A program made the translations under genes and the position numbers. Below are positions 21,052-32,515 of a DNA stretch of 64,000 nt, in pieces (position 1 is the stretch's first letter; each line of letters starts with the position of its first letter). The notes below the pieces were generated by a model. The model ran no database searches, was not told the origin of the DNA, and was given only the letters and a program-made list of their open reading frames with translations. The stretch spans positions 18,437,001 through 18,501,000 of the forward strand of contig JAWQUS010000016.1 of NCBI GenBank assembly GCA_036365455.1, in the 5' to 3' direction. This DNA comes from Macrosoma leucophasiata (Eukaryota > Arthropoda > Insecta > Lepidoptera > Hedylidae).

Positions 21052-21541
21052 CTGCAAAATATTACCTAAAATTAATTATCTTCTGTAAAGCATTGGTCTG
21101 CTTTGTTTTTCGCGAGATGCTATATGGACACATATTTGAAATTTTGCGCGTAGGCAACTACTTAAAAAAAAACGACCAAATTTTGCCGCACTAGGCCCGG
21201 GCCTTATAGAGAAATCCGCCCCTGCCTATTCGTTCGAATATTCGTCTTAGGTCAGTCAGTATTCAGCAACGAAAATGCAATGAAACGGTTGAAGTTAAAC
21301 ATTTCGTTAACAAACCCGAAACTGAATAGTGGGTAGGTATCTATAATTAGAAACAGTATGTCTTAACAAAAATGTTCCTAGGTATCATTTATGAGTGACA
21401 GTTACCAATGTATTAATTAAATCCGAATCCTGATTACGACGGTCTCTAGAACCTACAGCGCATGTAATTTGCATATTTATGGTAGTAAGGATAACATGCA
21501 TTTGCCGCGACGAAATACCTATTATAATTATTAATAAATTA

Positions 21542-21679
21542 ATGGCCGAATACTCAAACGTCACTCAATTTTAAGCAACGCTCAAATGTGCGCTATCTCT
21601 ATCGTTTGAACGTATTTTATAAAGACAGAAGACTTTTAAGTCCCACTTAGATTTAAGTGACGTTTGAGTATTTGGCCGT
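21542..21679. mobile_element. Rep-D MITE, complete
   Basis: The ends GGCCGAATACTCAAACGTCA and TGACGTTTGAGTATTTGGCC are near-perfect inverted repeats of over 20 bp around a 138-bp element. The copy at 311-420 shares both the ends and the interior (AAGACTTTTAAGTCCCACTT, inverted there). Confidence 0.75.
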
Positions 21680-21907
21680 AAGTATAACCAAATGAATTGA
21701 ACACTCACACATTCGAGTAACTCCTCTTCGTAATACATCGCATGCAAGCACCGCTGTGAGCAATTGAGTACTATAATCGCAGTAGCAGTTGCCTAATGAA
21801 ACATAAATCAGAACCAAATACACACTTACGTCTCATTATTTTTGTAAACATAGGTACTGACAATACGCGTAAAACTTAAATGCTACTGCGTGAAGTTGTC
21901 TAAATTT

Positions 21908-22188
21908 GGTGGTAGAGCTCCAGTGACGGAGCTCGCGGGCGTAGGCATCACCGCATTATCTAATATTGCCGCTAAATGGTAGTGTTCAGCACTATCGTGT
22001 TCCGGGCAGGTGGTAATGTACGGCTCTGTAATTTCCGGCACAGAGGCATAACACCTTAGGCCTCAGGAGTAGTAACGCATCTGCATTTTGACCTTGGTCT
22101 TTGTGTAAGTGTCTATAGGCTGCAGTCATCACTTAACATCAATGTGAACTGCAAGCTTGTTTGCCACTTCCATTACATAAAAAAAAAC
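21908..22188 (+). repeat. Rep-A retroposed repeat, complete with A-tail
   Basis: The copy begins GGTGGTAGAGCTCCAGTGAC and ends GCCACTTCCATTACATAAAA followed by an A run. This is the fullest copy and it sets the orientation of the family. The A-tail and lack of terminal inverted repeats fit a SINE or LINE 3' fragment. Confidence 0.75.
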
Positions 22189-22413
22189 ATTAACTTTGCG
22201 CCAGCGTGGTCAGTCGTCGTCCACACAAACAGAAACAGAGACAGAGAAATCGAGTTTCAATGTTTGACAAAAGCGAATTATTGCATTGCCATATTATGCG
22301 TATTAAATAACTATTCATCCCCGCGCATCCTTACCTAGATCACCTTCTTCGTAGGACTTGTGACTACCTTTGTTAGAACAGTTTGGCGCGTACTGCAGCT
22401 AATATAGTGGAAT

Positions 22414-23581
22414 TCATAAATGTTGACATTTGATTTCAGGGGTGTCAGCGATGCTGTAGCTGATAGCTGATAGCATCGCTGACACCCCTGAAATCAACCA
22501 CTGTTCTAAACTCAGAATACTCATATTAGATATAAAAGTATAGTTACCATGATTCAATTGCATGACTTGATATGAAAAAGATACCAATTTAGACCACATC
22601 GTGAATACTTTGTTGCATTGTTCCGGACTGAATTTATCTTTGGGCTTAAATGAAATCATATTCTCATTTTCTGAAGTTTTTTCATCGTCACAAAATTTCG
22701 CATACTTCTCTAAACATTGAATATTTTCTTTGACTGTTTCCAGTTGGAAATTAATATTATTCGCTATATCATTTTTTACAATCTCCAGTTCCTCTTCAAC
22801 ATTGTCATTGACATCTTCGACAAAGTTTTCGTAATCGTCATTGTTGAGTCTCATATTTTCGATAACACTGCGATTACTTTCGGTGACGCTATTAGCATCT
22901 TTGTTATCTATACCTTCGCATTCATCATATAGTTTACTGGTTTGTGAACCGTCGCAACTGCATACGTCCTCAATTTCTTCTTCATTTTCAATTGAATTAG
23001 GTTGCAGGTCGCAAAAACTTTCAAAGAAATCTTCAGTGCTTGCACTTAGCTGTCTTTTTGTGGTATCACTCCTATCGCTTTCATCTATGTGAGATTTACT
23101 TCGATTTATACTGAATTCATCACACAATCTTCTCCTTATGCGTCTTTCAGTCAATTCTTGGTGCAAGAATTTATCTTGATCACACTTATTCTTCAATTTA
23201 TAAGCAGCATCCAACTGACTTTTTTCCAGTGATTTGAATTGCTCATATAAGTACCATGAACGTACACGATGGGACTTCTTACTAGAAGTATCCAAGTCTA
23301 AAATGTGTTAAAATAAAGTTAGGAAGTCAAAAATGTATGATAAAGGTTGGTTGGTGGGATAATTCTACAGCCAATCTACCTACAGCAAGTAGATAATAAA
23401 TCTATGACCTACAGTATTATTAAACGTGGATATAACTACCTACGGGGATTATGCGAGATTAGCTAGATAATTTATTACATGAATACATCAATGATAAAAT
23501 ATTGCAACCCTAATTTACTAAGAACTGTATGATAGCAGAATAGAATGAAGGTAACTAACCACGTGAATCTAAAAAATCCAT
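22414..23581 (-). CDS. hypothetical acidic protein
   Basis: A first coding exon 23581-23560 (MDFLDSR, donor GTTAGT) joins in phase to the acceptor at 23298 and a long exon that stays open to a TGA at 22414, giving 301 codons. A 60-nt GT-AG stretch, 22547-22488, could be spliced out without changing frame. The N-terminal third is basic (KKSHRVRSWYLYEQFKSLEK, then TERRIRRRLCDEF). The middle is strongly acidic (DYENFVEDVNDNVEEELEIV) and looks coiled-coil-like. The C-terminal end runs through a perfect inverted repeat at 22430-22497, so the last 20 or so residues may not be the native end. No family is recognised. Confidence 0.5.
22430..22497. repeat. perfect 26-bp inverted repeat
   Basis: Arms 22430-22455 and 22472-22497 (TTGATTTCAGGGGTGTCAGC...) are exact reverse complements around a 16-nt loop. 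Each strand therefore carries TTGATTTCAG, which looks like a splice acceptor. It lies inside the 3' end of the acidic-protein frame. Confidence 0.95.
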
Positions 23582-23877
23582 CCAAAAATCTTCAAAACAA
23601 GCTATGCAAAATTATGGCCATAAATTTTTATAATATAATTTTTTTCCTAATTGTATTGACATTAAGGTTTCAACATTTCCTGACAAAGTAAGATATTTTT
23701 TTTAATTCTACGTACTCAGATTTTTCACGGAGGTCCTACCTACCAAGCGTGTGGTAAACAAGTTTGTTAATTTCTGATATTGACCTCAATAAGTATTTTT
23801 TTATGGATAGATACTAATCTGGGGGAAGCAGTGAGCAGTTTGGGAAGTTAGGGGGATATTCAATATTTATTTATAAA

Positions 23878-24150
23878 GTTTTACTGCCTCGGTAGCCTAG
23901 TCGTAGTAGGTCACTACTACTACGCTGGGTTCGATTCCCGGATAGGGGGCTATCAGAGATAATGGTGTAAAGTCCTTTGGTCCTCCAAATCCCTGGTATT
24001 ATTGGGATTTTTGCGTTTATTGGGAATTTTCTCAGTACCTCGAATATGATGACCGGAAACTTCATCGATGGGTACCTAGGTCACCACCATGAATGGGAAG
24101 AATAAATTAAATAAGGTGTGAAAAAGGATTCACCAAAAAAAAACAACAGA
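23878..24150 (+). repeat. Rep-L tRNA-derived SINE-like repeat
   Basis: The head reads CCTCGGTAGCCTAGTCGTAG and then GGGTTCGATTCCCGGAT, close to Pol III box A and box B of a tRNA. A relative with GTAGGTTCGATCCCCGGGTC is at 54495-54770. The tail, past 24100, is A-rich. This suggests a tRNA-derived SINE. Confidence 0.55.
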
Positions 24151-24273
24151 TTTATACAAGAAATTTTATAAAATTAAAACTGAAAACGATAACGAACACC
24201 CAACACGCTGTGAAAAGTTAGAAAAAATATAATACTTTTGTTTTTTATAATTTTCCATGCAAAAATTACAGGA

Positions 24274-24279
24274 TTTATT
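24274..24279 (-). terminator. poly(A) signal of the 24308-25959 gene
   Basis: AATAAA on the minus strand lies about 30 bp beyond the TGA at 24308. This short spacing supports that stop as the real end of the gene. Confidence 0.5.
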
Positions 24280-24307
24280 ATACTTCTTATTTCTTAGACT
24301 ACAAGTC

Positions 24308-25959
24308 TCAATAGAAGAATATAGCGCCACCAGCCGGCTGTCGACTGTATCCGGGGTTTGTCTGCGAGGAGTGCACACCGGAATTCATCAGCTTTACGCT
24401 GAATGGTGATTTTTTCTCTTGTATACCCCCACGTTTCATCGGATGGCCCTGAAAGAACATGAAAAAAATTTTTGAAGTGTAAACTTGAAGCGGCGCCTTG
24501 CATCTTTTTGTAATGGGTAAAAAATGTTAAACTCGCGTCAGGGCACGTCACCCTGATGCAATGCATAAGACGGATTAGACCAGAATTGCGTCCGCCTACT
24601 TTTTGGGAACCCAAAGACAGCTGTCATGGTGGTAGTAGTGGTGGTAAAATCTACACACAATAACAAGAGATTACAATATAGATGCGTTGCCACATTGGTC
24701 TGTGGTTGCCACACCTAAGGTCTCATTTGTTATACCTCTGAGCCAGAAATTATAGCGCCATATACATTTAGCTGCAAGTAAATGATACGGCGAGATACCA
24801 CTACCTGTTGTTTTGGGAAGCTAACTAGGCTATTGATATTTTTAAACGGCAACTGCGTTGGCCGAGGGGCTTTTGCCCCTTTTTCCCCCGTACGGTCCTC
24901 AAGCCCAATCCTGATACCTTTAGATCCAAAAATGAACACTCGATAATGAAACAGGAAATTTGGCGCTTCAAGACCAGGTACTCAAGAAAAGCAAGCTAGA
25001 GTTTTTTTTTTTTAATTCAAATCAAGACTTCACTGGTGGTAGAGCTCTAGTGACGGAGCTCGCGGGCGTAGGCACCATCGCAATAACTCTATCAGGCTGC
25101 AGTCATCACTAAACATCAATGTAAGCTGCAAGCTTGTATGCCACCTTACTCACATAAAAAAACGATGACTAGAGCGAAAAATGCACCGCCCTCAATCTCA
25201 TATAATTATAATAGGTGTGCCTCTGCAACGTTCTAAGCCGAGGTTCGGACCCACAGGGCTCTCCCCTAGGGAGTTGCGCTAACTTTTGTTAGGGCCGGAG
25301 CGCCTTCTGCGCTCGCCGAATGCTTGGTCAAGTACACTAGTGGCGTCTTGAAACGGGTCGCCTAAATAAGTCTGTCCCAAAAAAAAAGAAATAAAGACAG
25401 AGCTTCACACGCCATCTAAACTGGCTAATATTAAAAGAAATATACCAATGGTATAACAACTGGTGGATGTTTGTCATAAGAGTTTCTGAGGCGTCTCCAC
25501 GTATCACAGCCCAATGTTTCCGGCTGCAGATATAGATCACATTTGTCTGCAAACTGTTCCATGGAATGATTGTACGTCGCTCCTAGGATCATATCCAAAC
25601 TATCGTCAGGGATACTGAAATATAATCAAAGATAGATGAATAAATGTTATTCAACAACAACCACCAGCAAGTCGTTTATTTTGATTGCTTTTGTTCTGGC
25701 TAAGTTTATAATATCGAACATTTTATACCTATTATACTAAGCGGCCACAGGATATTAAAAGCAGACAGTGTACTTACAAAAAAGGATGATAAAAGCTTAA
25801 TTTTCTGACACTGGCTAGTGTGTGATGCGAAAATAATCTCGAACCAGTGGGGACACCATGTTTTTCTTTAGTAGTTAGAACAATATCCTTGGTCAATACA
25901 CCCTCTTTATGTAAGTCTGGCAAAAGTTTCTTGTTTCTAACTTGCTTTATACCATACAT
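24308..25959 (-). CDS. hypothetical 163-residue protein, three exons
   Basis: Three minus-strand exons join in frame: 25959-25778 (ATG, donor GTAAGT), 25614-25446 (acceptor TATTTCAG, donor GTATAT) and 24448-24308 (acceptor CTTTCAG, TGA). The phases match at both joins and a poly(A) signal follows the stop. The protein starts MYGIKQVRNKKLLPDLHKEG, has a middle PETLGCDTWRRLRNSYDKHP and ends NPGYSRQPAGGAIFFY. It has no membrane segment or signal peptide. The short, proline- and tyrosine-rich style with a GYSR...G tail is reminiscent of small ciliary or sperm microtubule-associated proteins, but I cannot assign it. Intron 2 holds two Rep-A fragments. Confidence 0.6.
24620..24800 (+). repeat. Rep-A repeat, diverged
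   Basis: Pieces such as GATGCGTTGCCAC, CACCTAAGGTCTCA and CCAGAAATTATAGCGCC follow the order of the Rep-A family in a permuted, decayed form. The assignment is weaker than for the other copies. Confidence 0.35.
25033..25160 (+). repeat. Rep-A repeat, internally deleted
   Basis: The copy begins CTGGTGGTAGAGCTCTAGTG, jumps after ACCATCGCAATAAC to CAGGCTGCAGTCATCACTAA, and ends in an A run near 25160. The middle of the unit is missing. It lies in intron 2 of the hypothetical gene 24308-25959. Confidence 0.65.
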
Positions 25960-26249
25960 GTTTTAAATAAACCCGAGATTTTGATTTCCTAATAAATGTA
26001 AATAAACTTAGCCTACCCGACGACTATATAAAATTTGAGATATCTAGCATCTGTTTACAAAGAGACTTTATTAATCGATGCAACCACAACAACCAGACTG
26101 TTACCATAGAAACGTTATTTTTAATATCGTCATGGTATGTAGATATTAAAAATAAATAAATAACGTATAACGGGTCATGTCAGAAGAGTGCTTGTCGCGC
26201 GTCGCGAACCCATCCCCCGAGGCATCGTCGATGCCCCGAGGCGACGCGT

Positions 26250-26700
26250 ACGGTCGAGAACAGGTGGAATTTGCGAGAATATGAATGAGTTGACAAACGT
26301 AATGAGTGTGAGACGGTTGGATGTTTTGTGTGTAACAGAGACTAAACGAAAAGGCTGTGAAATCGAATATCTCCCGGGTGGCGTGATGGCTCTGGTGTGA
26401 CAAACAGGTGTACAACTGAGCGATCATGCCAGCTCGGGGGTGGCGTCCTTCTGAGTTCTGTCCTCTCGTGTCACTGGATATTTTACCTAATATAGTCTGG
26501 TGAACTCGAGATTAATCTATGTCGGAATTAAATTAGGCGTCACTAAGGCGTTTTTGGTAGCATATACACCGGTTAGCTCAACGACGAACGACGACCCAAG
26601 ACCTGGAGAAGTTATGGGAATCTACAAGGGAAGTTCTCGATGTGGTCGAAATCAATCAAAGGGTAATTTTGTGCGGTCGGTTCCTTTCTTCCTTCGTCTG
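26250..26700 (+). pseudogene. LINE endonuclease fragment, RTE-like, decayed
   Basis: The frame NELTNVMSVRRLDVLCVTET followed by KRKGCEIEYLPGG matches the N-terminal part of an apurinic-like endonuclease of non-LTR retrotransposons of RTE type. Further on SRLIYVGIKLGVTKAFLVAY and TPVSS continue the same domain in a shifted frame. Stops and frameshifts break it and no reverse transcriptase follows. A Rep-A piece begins at 26742. Confidence 0.6.
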
Positions 26701-26741
26701 TCCGCAAGTACGGAGACGAAGACTCTTAGTACCTTAGTTAC

Positions 26742-26848
26742 AGGTGGTAAAGCTCCAGTGACCGTAGGCACTACCGCATTACCTATACTTGCCGCTAAAT
26801 GATAGTGTTTATCACTATCGTGTTCCGGTCAGGTGGTAATGTACGGCC
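26742..26848 (+). repeat. Rep-A repeat, 5' part
   Basis: The sequence CAGGTGGTAAAGCTCCAGTG to GTCAGGTGGTAATGTACGGC matches the first third of Rep-A. It is truncated at the side where the tail would be. Confidence 0.6.
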
Positions 26849-27659
26849 CATCGACGACACAACGCGGATGGGTAGGACTAATAGATAATTATTACTCATG
26901 TTGATAAAGTGAAGCAATAAAATCTTGACAAATACTTCTAGGGCGCTTTCATAAAGTAGGGTTGCAAATTTGTCTCGCGCATCCATCATGTACGGTAGGT
27001 ACTTATTGGAAAAGAGCTCCCATTTAAACAGAATTAATAATAAAGTCAGTTATCACATAAAAGTTTGATGATGACACACCACAATCATCCCCAATTTCTT
27101 TTATGAAATTTTATCCACTGCAAAATCATAAAAATCGAATTACTCATTACTCAATAAAAAGTAATACAAGGACGACAAAAGTAGTAAATTGTTAAAAGGT
27201 AGGTACCTACGTGAATCTGCAATAGTCTGCAAATTGATTTCTTACAATCTTACAATCGTAACGTACACCACTCACTTGTATGTTTTCATGTTCTCGCCCC
27301 CCATAGATTTATTAAACTACTTACTAGTATTATAAATCTATGTCGCACCCTATCAGATAGTACTCATAGTACGCCTTCATCTCTACACTCCATACTCTGA
27401 TTGAACATAAAGATTGAAGAATTGAACTAACTTTATTCGCACATGATTCATTTCCGAGAAGCTTTACCTTCAAGCTTCTTGTTCATTTCATTCGAATATT
27501 CTGATCATTCATTCATTCAATTGAAAGCATCGCATCGCGCCGAATCGCGCGTACCCTTTTACCGTGAATTTGTGAGTTGCGACGCCATTTTGTGAGATTA
27601 TAGTTAATAGTTTTGTGTCTGCTGTTTGTGCACTTGAAATTTGATAACAAATAGTCAAA

Positions 27660-28475
27660 ATGAGCTACGGAAGACCGCCGCCGCGTATAGACGGCATGGT
27701 TTCCTTGAAAGTGGACAATTTAACGTATAGAACGACACCCGAAGATTTGCGCCGCGTTTTCGAGAGGTGTGGTGATGTCGGCGATATTTATATTCCCAGA
27801 GACAGATATACAAGAGAAAGCCGTGGTTTCGCGTTTGTAAGGTAAGTTTTTGTAGAAATACTGAAACAGTTCTTAACTTGACACATTATTATGGGGTAAT
27901 CGCGTAAACATGTGGTAATTATGGGTTTTTAGGTTCTATGACCGACGAGATGCGGAAGAGGCACTGGATTCGTTAGACGGTCGCATGTTGGACGGCAGGG
28001 AGCTTCGCGTGCAGATGGCACGTTACGGTCGCCCATCTTCGCCCTACAGAAGTCGTCACGACCGCCGCCGCAGGTATGAGTTTGGCCCTTATTTATAGGT
28101 CTTGGTTTTGGAACTACATTGTTTTGTCAAAATCTAACCATCAAATATCCGATAAAGCTAGCATGCGCTAAATGACACGAAATTATCACTAATTCTCGAT
28201 AAATTTGCATGTAACGAATCAATATCGGAGATTGCTTACAGATCGCGGTCAGTGTGAGCACAGCACATGAGCCGCGCGTGTTATAATCTGTGCGTGTATG
28301 TTTTAGCAATTCGCGTTCACGGTCTCGTTCACGTCGTCGATCCAGGTCTCGTTCGCGACGGCGCTCGTACTCCCGCAGCCGCTCGCGCTCTCGCAGCCGC
28401 TCCCGCTCCGACTCGAAGAGCTCGCGGGGTCGCTCCCGCAGCCGCAGCCGCTCCCGGTCACGCTCTAGACATTGA
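27660..28475 (+). CDS. SRSF2: serine/arginine-rich splicing factor 2 (SC35)
   Basis: Three exons, 27660-27841, 27933-28073 and 28307-28475 (TGA 28473-28475), give 163 residues. The N-terminal RNA recognition motif has RNP2 (SLKVDNLTY) and RNP1 (SRGFAFVRF, split across the first intron). After a hinge [17 protein letters not shown] comes an RS domain of about 55 residues made of SRSRSR repeats and ending RSRH. This is the domain order of SRSF2/SC35, a nuclear-speckle protein that binds exonic enhancers and helps define splice sites; the start [13 protein letters not shown] is typical of the family. A good donor (GTAAGA at 28486) 10 bp past the stop suggests a 3'UTR intron, and 3'UTR splicing is a known autoregulation route for SRSF2 in vertebrates. 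Confidence 0.93.
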
Positions 28476-29276
28476 AACCATGAGAGTAAGATTTTACTAC
28501 ATACTTACCTATTTTTTTACCTCTTCCCTATTTTTAGGTATTATAATTATTTCAAGGGCTGGCTGAATGAGTGTTTCACTATACTCTGTAAACAGATTCA
28601 CTGGATCAAAGATGAGTACAGTATGCTCATAACTTAAATGCCTCCGAGTGAAATTGTCTGCATAAAGTTTCCGCTAGTCTCCTGACTTACAATGACAATA
28701 CAGACAAGAAAGAGAGCCAGTTTCCATGTTGACCTGATGAAAGCCAACTACTGCCACTAGAGTTGCCAACTATACTGTTAAAAACAGTATTACTCTATAC
28801 TGTTCAAAACAGTATGACACTTTTTACTGTTGAACAAAAATAAAGTATACAAAAACAGTTTTCAGCATCAAAATGCTCAGCACTGTAAAAAATTAATAAA
28901 TTGTGCCCAAAGCTCTAAAAAATATCTATTTAAAACATTTAATAAATAAAATAGTGTTCATTTTTCTAATATACTATTAAATATTCTTCTCAGTTCAAAT
29001 ACACTTTATTTCTTGTAAAAAAAAGTTGGCAACCTTAATTGCCACATTGGTTCTTTATATATATATATCTCTTATACCTACGCCATAAAATTGCCTTTTT
29101 GGTAGCGACTTACTAACTTTACAAACTTATCTAAGTTTGGCCTGGATCTCTGGATTTGAAAAATGAGTTAATTTCACTATACTCAGTCAACAAGTTCACT
29201 GGAGCAGGATAAGGGCAATATTGCTCTCTGAAGTCTAGATAAGTTGATGTTTTAACCCTTTTTCTGGCTGAATTAG

Positions 29277-29405
29277 GCTGGGTTTCACAATGTTATTGTA
29301 ACATTTCGCATGCCTCTCTAACTTCAACAGATTTCTGGATGAGAAAGAAGAAGGATGTGAAATGTTACCATAACTTTAACAAATATCTTGGTGCTACCCA
29401 TGCTA
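29277..29405. mobile_element. Rep-F MITE
   Basis: The ends GGCTGGGTTTCACAATGTTA and TCTTGGTGCTACCCATGCT are inverted, with the paired interior words AACATTTCGCATGCCTCTCT and AGAAGGATGTGAAATGTTAC. It lies in the presumed 3'UTR intron of SRSF2. Confidence 0.6.
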
Positions 29406-30177
29406 AGTGTTTCAAGATACTGTCAGGTAGAACAGCAGCAGCAGCCCGATCATCATAACAAATACTCACACTTTCAACATATATAAAGATTGAAAATTGG
29501 ATTGGTCCCGACAACCTAATTTCACCGAGCGACAATGTCTTTACTTTGTCCAATAATTCGTCATCATGTCTGACCCGAAATATTCTATTTTATAAATACT
29601 GCATAAAATACGAATTTGATGAGCTATGAGCTCGTGGTTATAAAAGGATTATATTTGGTGGAGGTACTCAACAAGGTGTTGTATATCTAGGGTTTCCAAC
29701 TATACTATTAAAAACAGTATTTTACACTGTTGTTTGACTACATAATACCTTTTAATGTTGAACAAGTACAAAACAAAAATACTGTTTTCAGTATCAAAAT
29801 GCTTAACACTGTGAGTCAGACTAGTAAATTAATAAGTCGTGCCAGAAGCTCTAAAAATATGTAAATATAGTATGTTCTTAGGTTTTCGCGAGCTGCACTC
29901 ATTGAAATAAAACTAGTTTCAATGAAGCAATATGTTCCAGAATTAAAGAACATATTGCTGATGTCAAACACTGTAGAGCAGGGAGGTAGTCAGAACACAT
30001 AGTGGACAAACCAACTCATTTTATTTAGTTTGACCAAAGTCGAATACTCGCCACAGGACACAGACCAATTCCAAGAATGGTTCGCGAGGCTATTGAAATT
30101 AAAAAACATCCAAATTTTAATAGAGAAGATGGTTGGCGATTGTCACCAACATGGGATCCAATACTCAGTTTTTTGGC

Positions 30178-30436
30178 AAATAAGCATGCAGTTCACATTG
30201 ATGTTAAGTGATGACTGCAGCCTATAGATACCTACACAAAGACCAAGGTCAAAATGCAGATGCGTTACCGCTCCTGAGGCCTAAGTATTATGCCTCTGTG
30301 CCGGAAATTACAGGGCCGTACTTTACCACCGAGCGGAACACGATAGTGCTGTACACTACCATTTAGCGGCAAGTATATTAGGTAATGCGGTGGTGTCTAC
30401 GCCCGCGAGCTTCGTCACTGGAGCTCTACCAACAGT
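30178..30436 (-). repeat. Rep-A retroposed repeat
   Basis: The copy runs from TAAGCATGCAGTTCACATTG to GTCACTGGAGCTCTACC and matches 12861-13136 along its length. It is in the presumed SRSF2 3'UTR intron, about 290 bp before the acceptor at 30726. Confidence 0.7.
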
Positions 30437-31138
30437 AAAAATGTCATCTACATACAAAAAACGAGATGTCGTTATAAGCATGAATCTGGCTGCATTACCT
30501 TATCAAAAATGCAATTCAGTGTGTTGTCTTTTGGGTTAGGGTGTATCAAAATATTTCATTTCTATAAACATTTTTTTTTTTTTTTCAAAAATTGCAAAAC
30601 ATTGCGAAAATCGTGCGCTTCCCATGCGTATCCCTTGGCCGCAATAAAAGTTTGAGGCGCATTCGTTTAGGGGCTAATTTGTTCTAATTATTGAAATCTC
30701 TTTTAAAGTATTCTTTTTCTTCACAGGTTGAGAGTATCAGCAGCCAGGTGAAGTGCTGTGCAGAGAGAGTCCCAAGCGCAGCCTTTGGCTAAGGTACTAG
30801 CACTCTCTTAACAGACCTAGCTATGAACGACATAGTGGCAAACATTTCTTCAAACTTGTCCTAGTTTTAAGTTTTAAAAACATTGATTATCTGTATGATG
30901 ATTGTATCTTGCTTTTGTTATTTTTTTTTTTGTGTACTTCTCTTGTAAATGATGTGTGCTTCTTTATTTATTTTAAAACTGATTCACACATCTGCATAAT
31001 AGTTTTGTTTCCATTGTCTTGAATTTTCCATTTTAATTATCTTTGATTATAATTTCTGTTTAGTTTTTGATTGAACAAGATAAAGGCAAATACTCATGCA
31101 ATATATTTTTTGCAACTTCATTTTGCAAATATATATGA

Positions 31139-31144
31139 AATAAA
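31139..31144 (+). terminator. poly(A) signal of SRSF2
   Basis: AATAAA (in GAAATAAAATC) lies about 410 bp after the presumed 3'UTR acceptor. The sequence between is AT-rich and non-coding, as expected for a last exon. Confidence 0.55.
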
Positions 31145-32284
31145 ATCAATTTCAATGAAATTACAATTTGTGTGTAATTAACCACTCCGATGTGACCTCC
31201 ATGGTTAGATGTCTTTTCAGGTTAAATATATTAACAATAATCAGAAGATCATGTTCACCCACGGGATAGTTGGGCTAAATTTGGGAAATACATCAACTTC
31301 ATGTGGTAAACAACTGTTACTGTAAGGATGACGTCCGAAATCTTGTATTATTTACAAAACACAATATGTCTTATTTAATTACCTGTCACTGAACAAATGT
31401 AATATTCGAAGATATCAGTAACTTATTTCCATTATTGTTTTCGATATTGGCCTACTTTGTAATGATGTAGTAGTTTTATAGTTTGTTTCTAACATAAGAT
31501 TATTCACTTAGACTTAATTCCGACGTAATATTAATTGAAATGTTGGTATGCTCAGGGCGTGTGGAGTGTGCGGGAGCGAGGCGGTTTGCGGGGAGGGAGG
31601 GGGGGTTTGCTGTTTGCTGACAACTGCTGAATTGCTGTTGTTGCCGTGCATAAGTTATGAGTAAACTTTTATATTTATTGACAAACCGAGACACGCACTA
31701 CGTTTAAATCATAGCGCGTATTTTACCACTTTAACCAAATTAGAGGCGAATGTGCGATATGTTGAATACGTACAAATATAATGGACACGCGCCCGTTGTC
31801 TTTGTACCGTTTCGTGTATCCATATTCGCAGTGTAAACTTTTTCTGTACAAATTAATTACAAAGAATCATTAAAGGCATCAATGGATCCACGCATTCTGC
31901 GAACTAATACATACGTTTGTTTGGCAGGCCGGTGCTGCTCGCTGGCCTGTTTGCTGTGGCAGTTTCCTGTGCTGATTGCTGTGATTTCCAGATACACGCG
32001 GGTCTAGGTTTTTCGATTATAAAATACTGGACAACACCCTCCCTGCCCATGACGAGATACCAAGAAGTACATTTCCGGAATTCTTTTTTTTTTAGTTTAT
32101 TTTATTGATTGTAGGATAGGTATGTAGACATTTTATTTTAGCATTTTAAAAGGCGTAGTGTTGCACCCACGCCTTGAAAAGAATGTTCTCCAAGAAGAAA
32201 GAAGAATCAACGATTGGACACCTGACGTTTGGTCACTTTGACTTTGTGTAGGTCTTTTATCTTAATAAATATTTTTAGCATTAT

Positions 32285-32515
32285 GTTTTTTTTTTTTACC
32301 ATATCCCGGTAGAAGGTGAAACTTAGTTTGGTCATTGCCCGTGGTACACCTATTTAGTCCACCTGGGTGAACCAGGGGTAAAATTTTCTGCCCATCGTAC
32401 ACCTCTTGTGAGTTAGGTGTACCAAGGGTAAATTTTACTTCCGGTGGTCCACCTGCTAGATAGTTCAGCGGAATGTATTGCCCGTGGTCCACCTAACAAT
32501 TTTCAATTGTGAAGA
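32285..32515. repeat. Rep-M repeat
   Basis: Words such as GTCATTGCCCGTGGTACACC, AGGTGTACCAAGGGTAAATT and CCGTGGTCCACCTAAC recur, in reverse orientation, at 37640-37785 (GGTGTACCACGGGCAATGAC). The unit itself repeats a GGTNCACC motif several times. The class is unknown. Confidence 0.5.

Larger units (their letters stand above)
28486..30726 (+). other. probable 3'UTR intron of SRSF2 with repeats
   Basis: The donor GAGA|GTAAGA at 28486 and the acceptor TCTTCACAG at 30726 could bound a 2.2-kb intron, followed by exon sequence starting GTTGAGAGTATCAGCAGCCA. Inside are a Rep-F copy (29277-29405), a Rep-A copy (30178-30436) and a duplicated AT-rich segment (28765-29020 against 29695-29885, both with ACTGTTTTCAGTATCAAAAT-like wording). 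No coding frame is seen. Confidence 0.5.

Noticed and set aside
22717..23092. Plus-strand hydrophobic frames opposite the acidic gene
   Set aside because: An acidic Asp/Glu-rich frame gives a hydrophobic Leu/Phe-rich antisense; the minus strand has matching splice borders.
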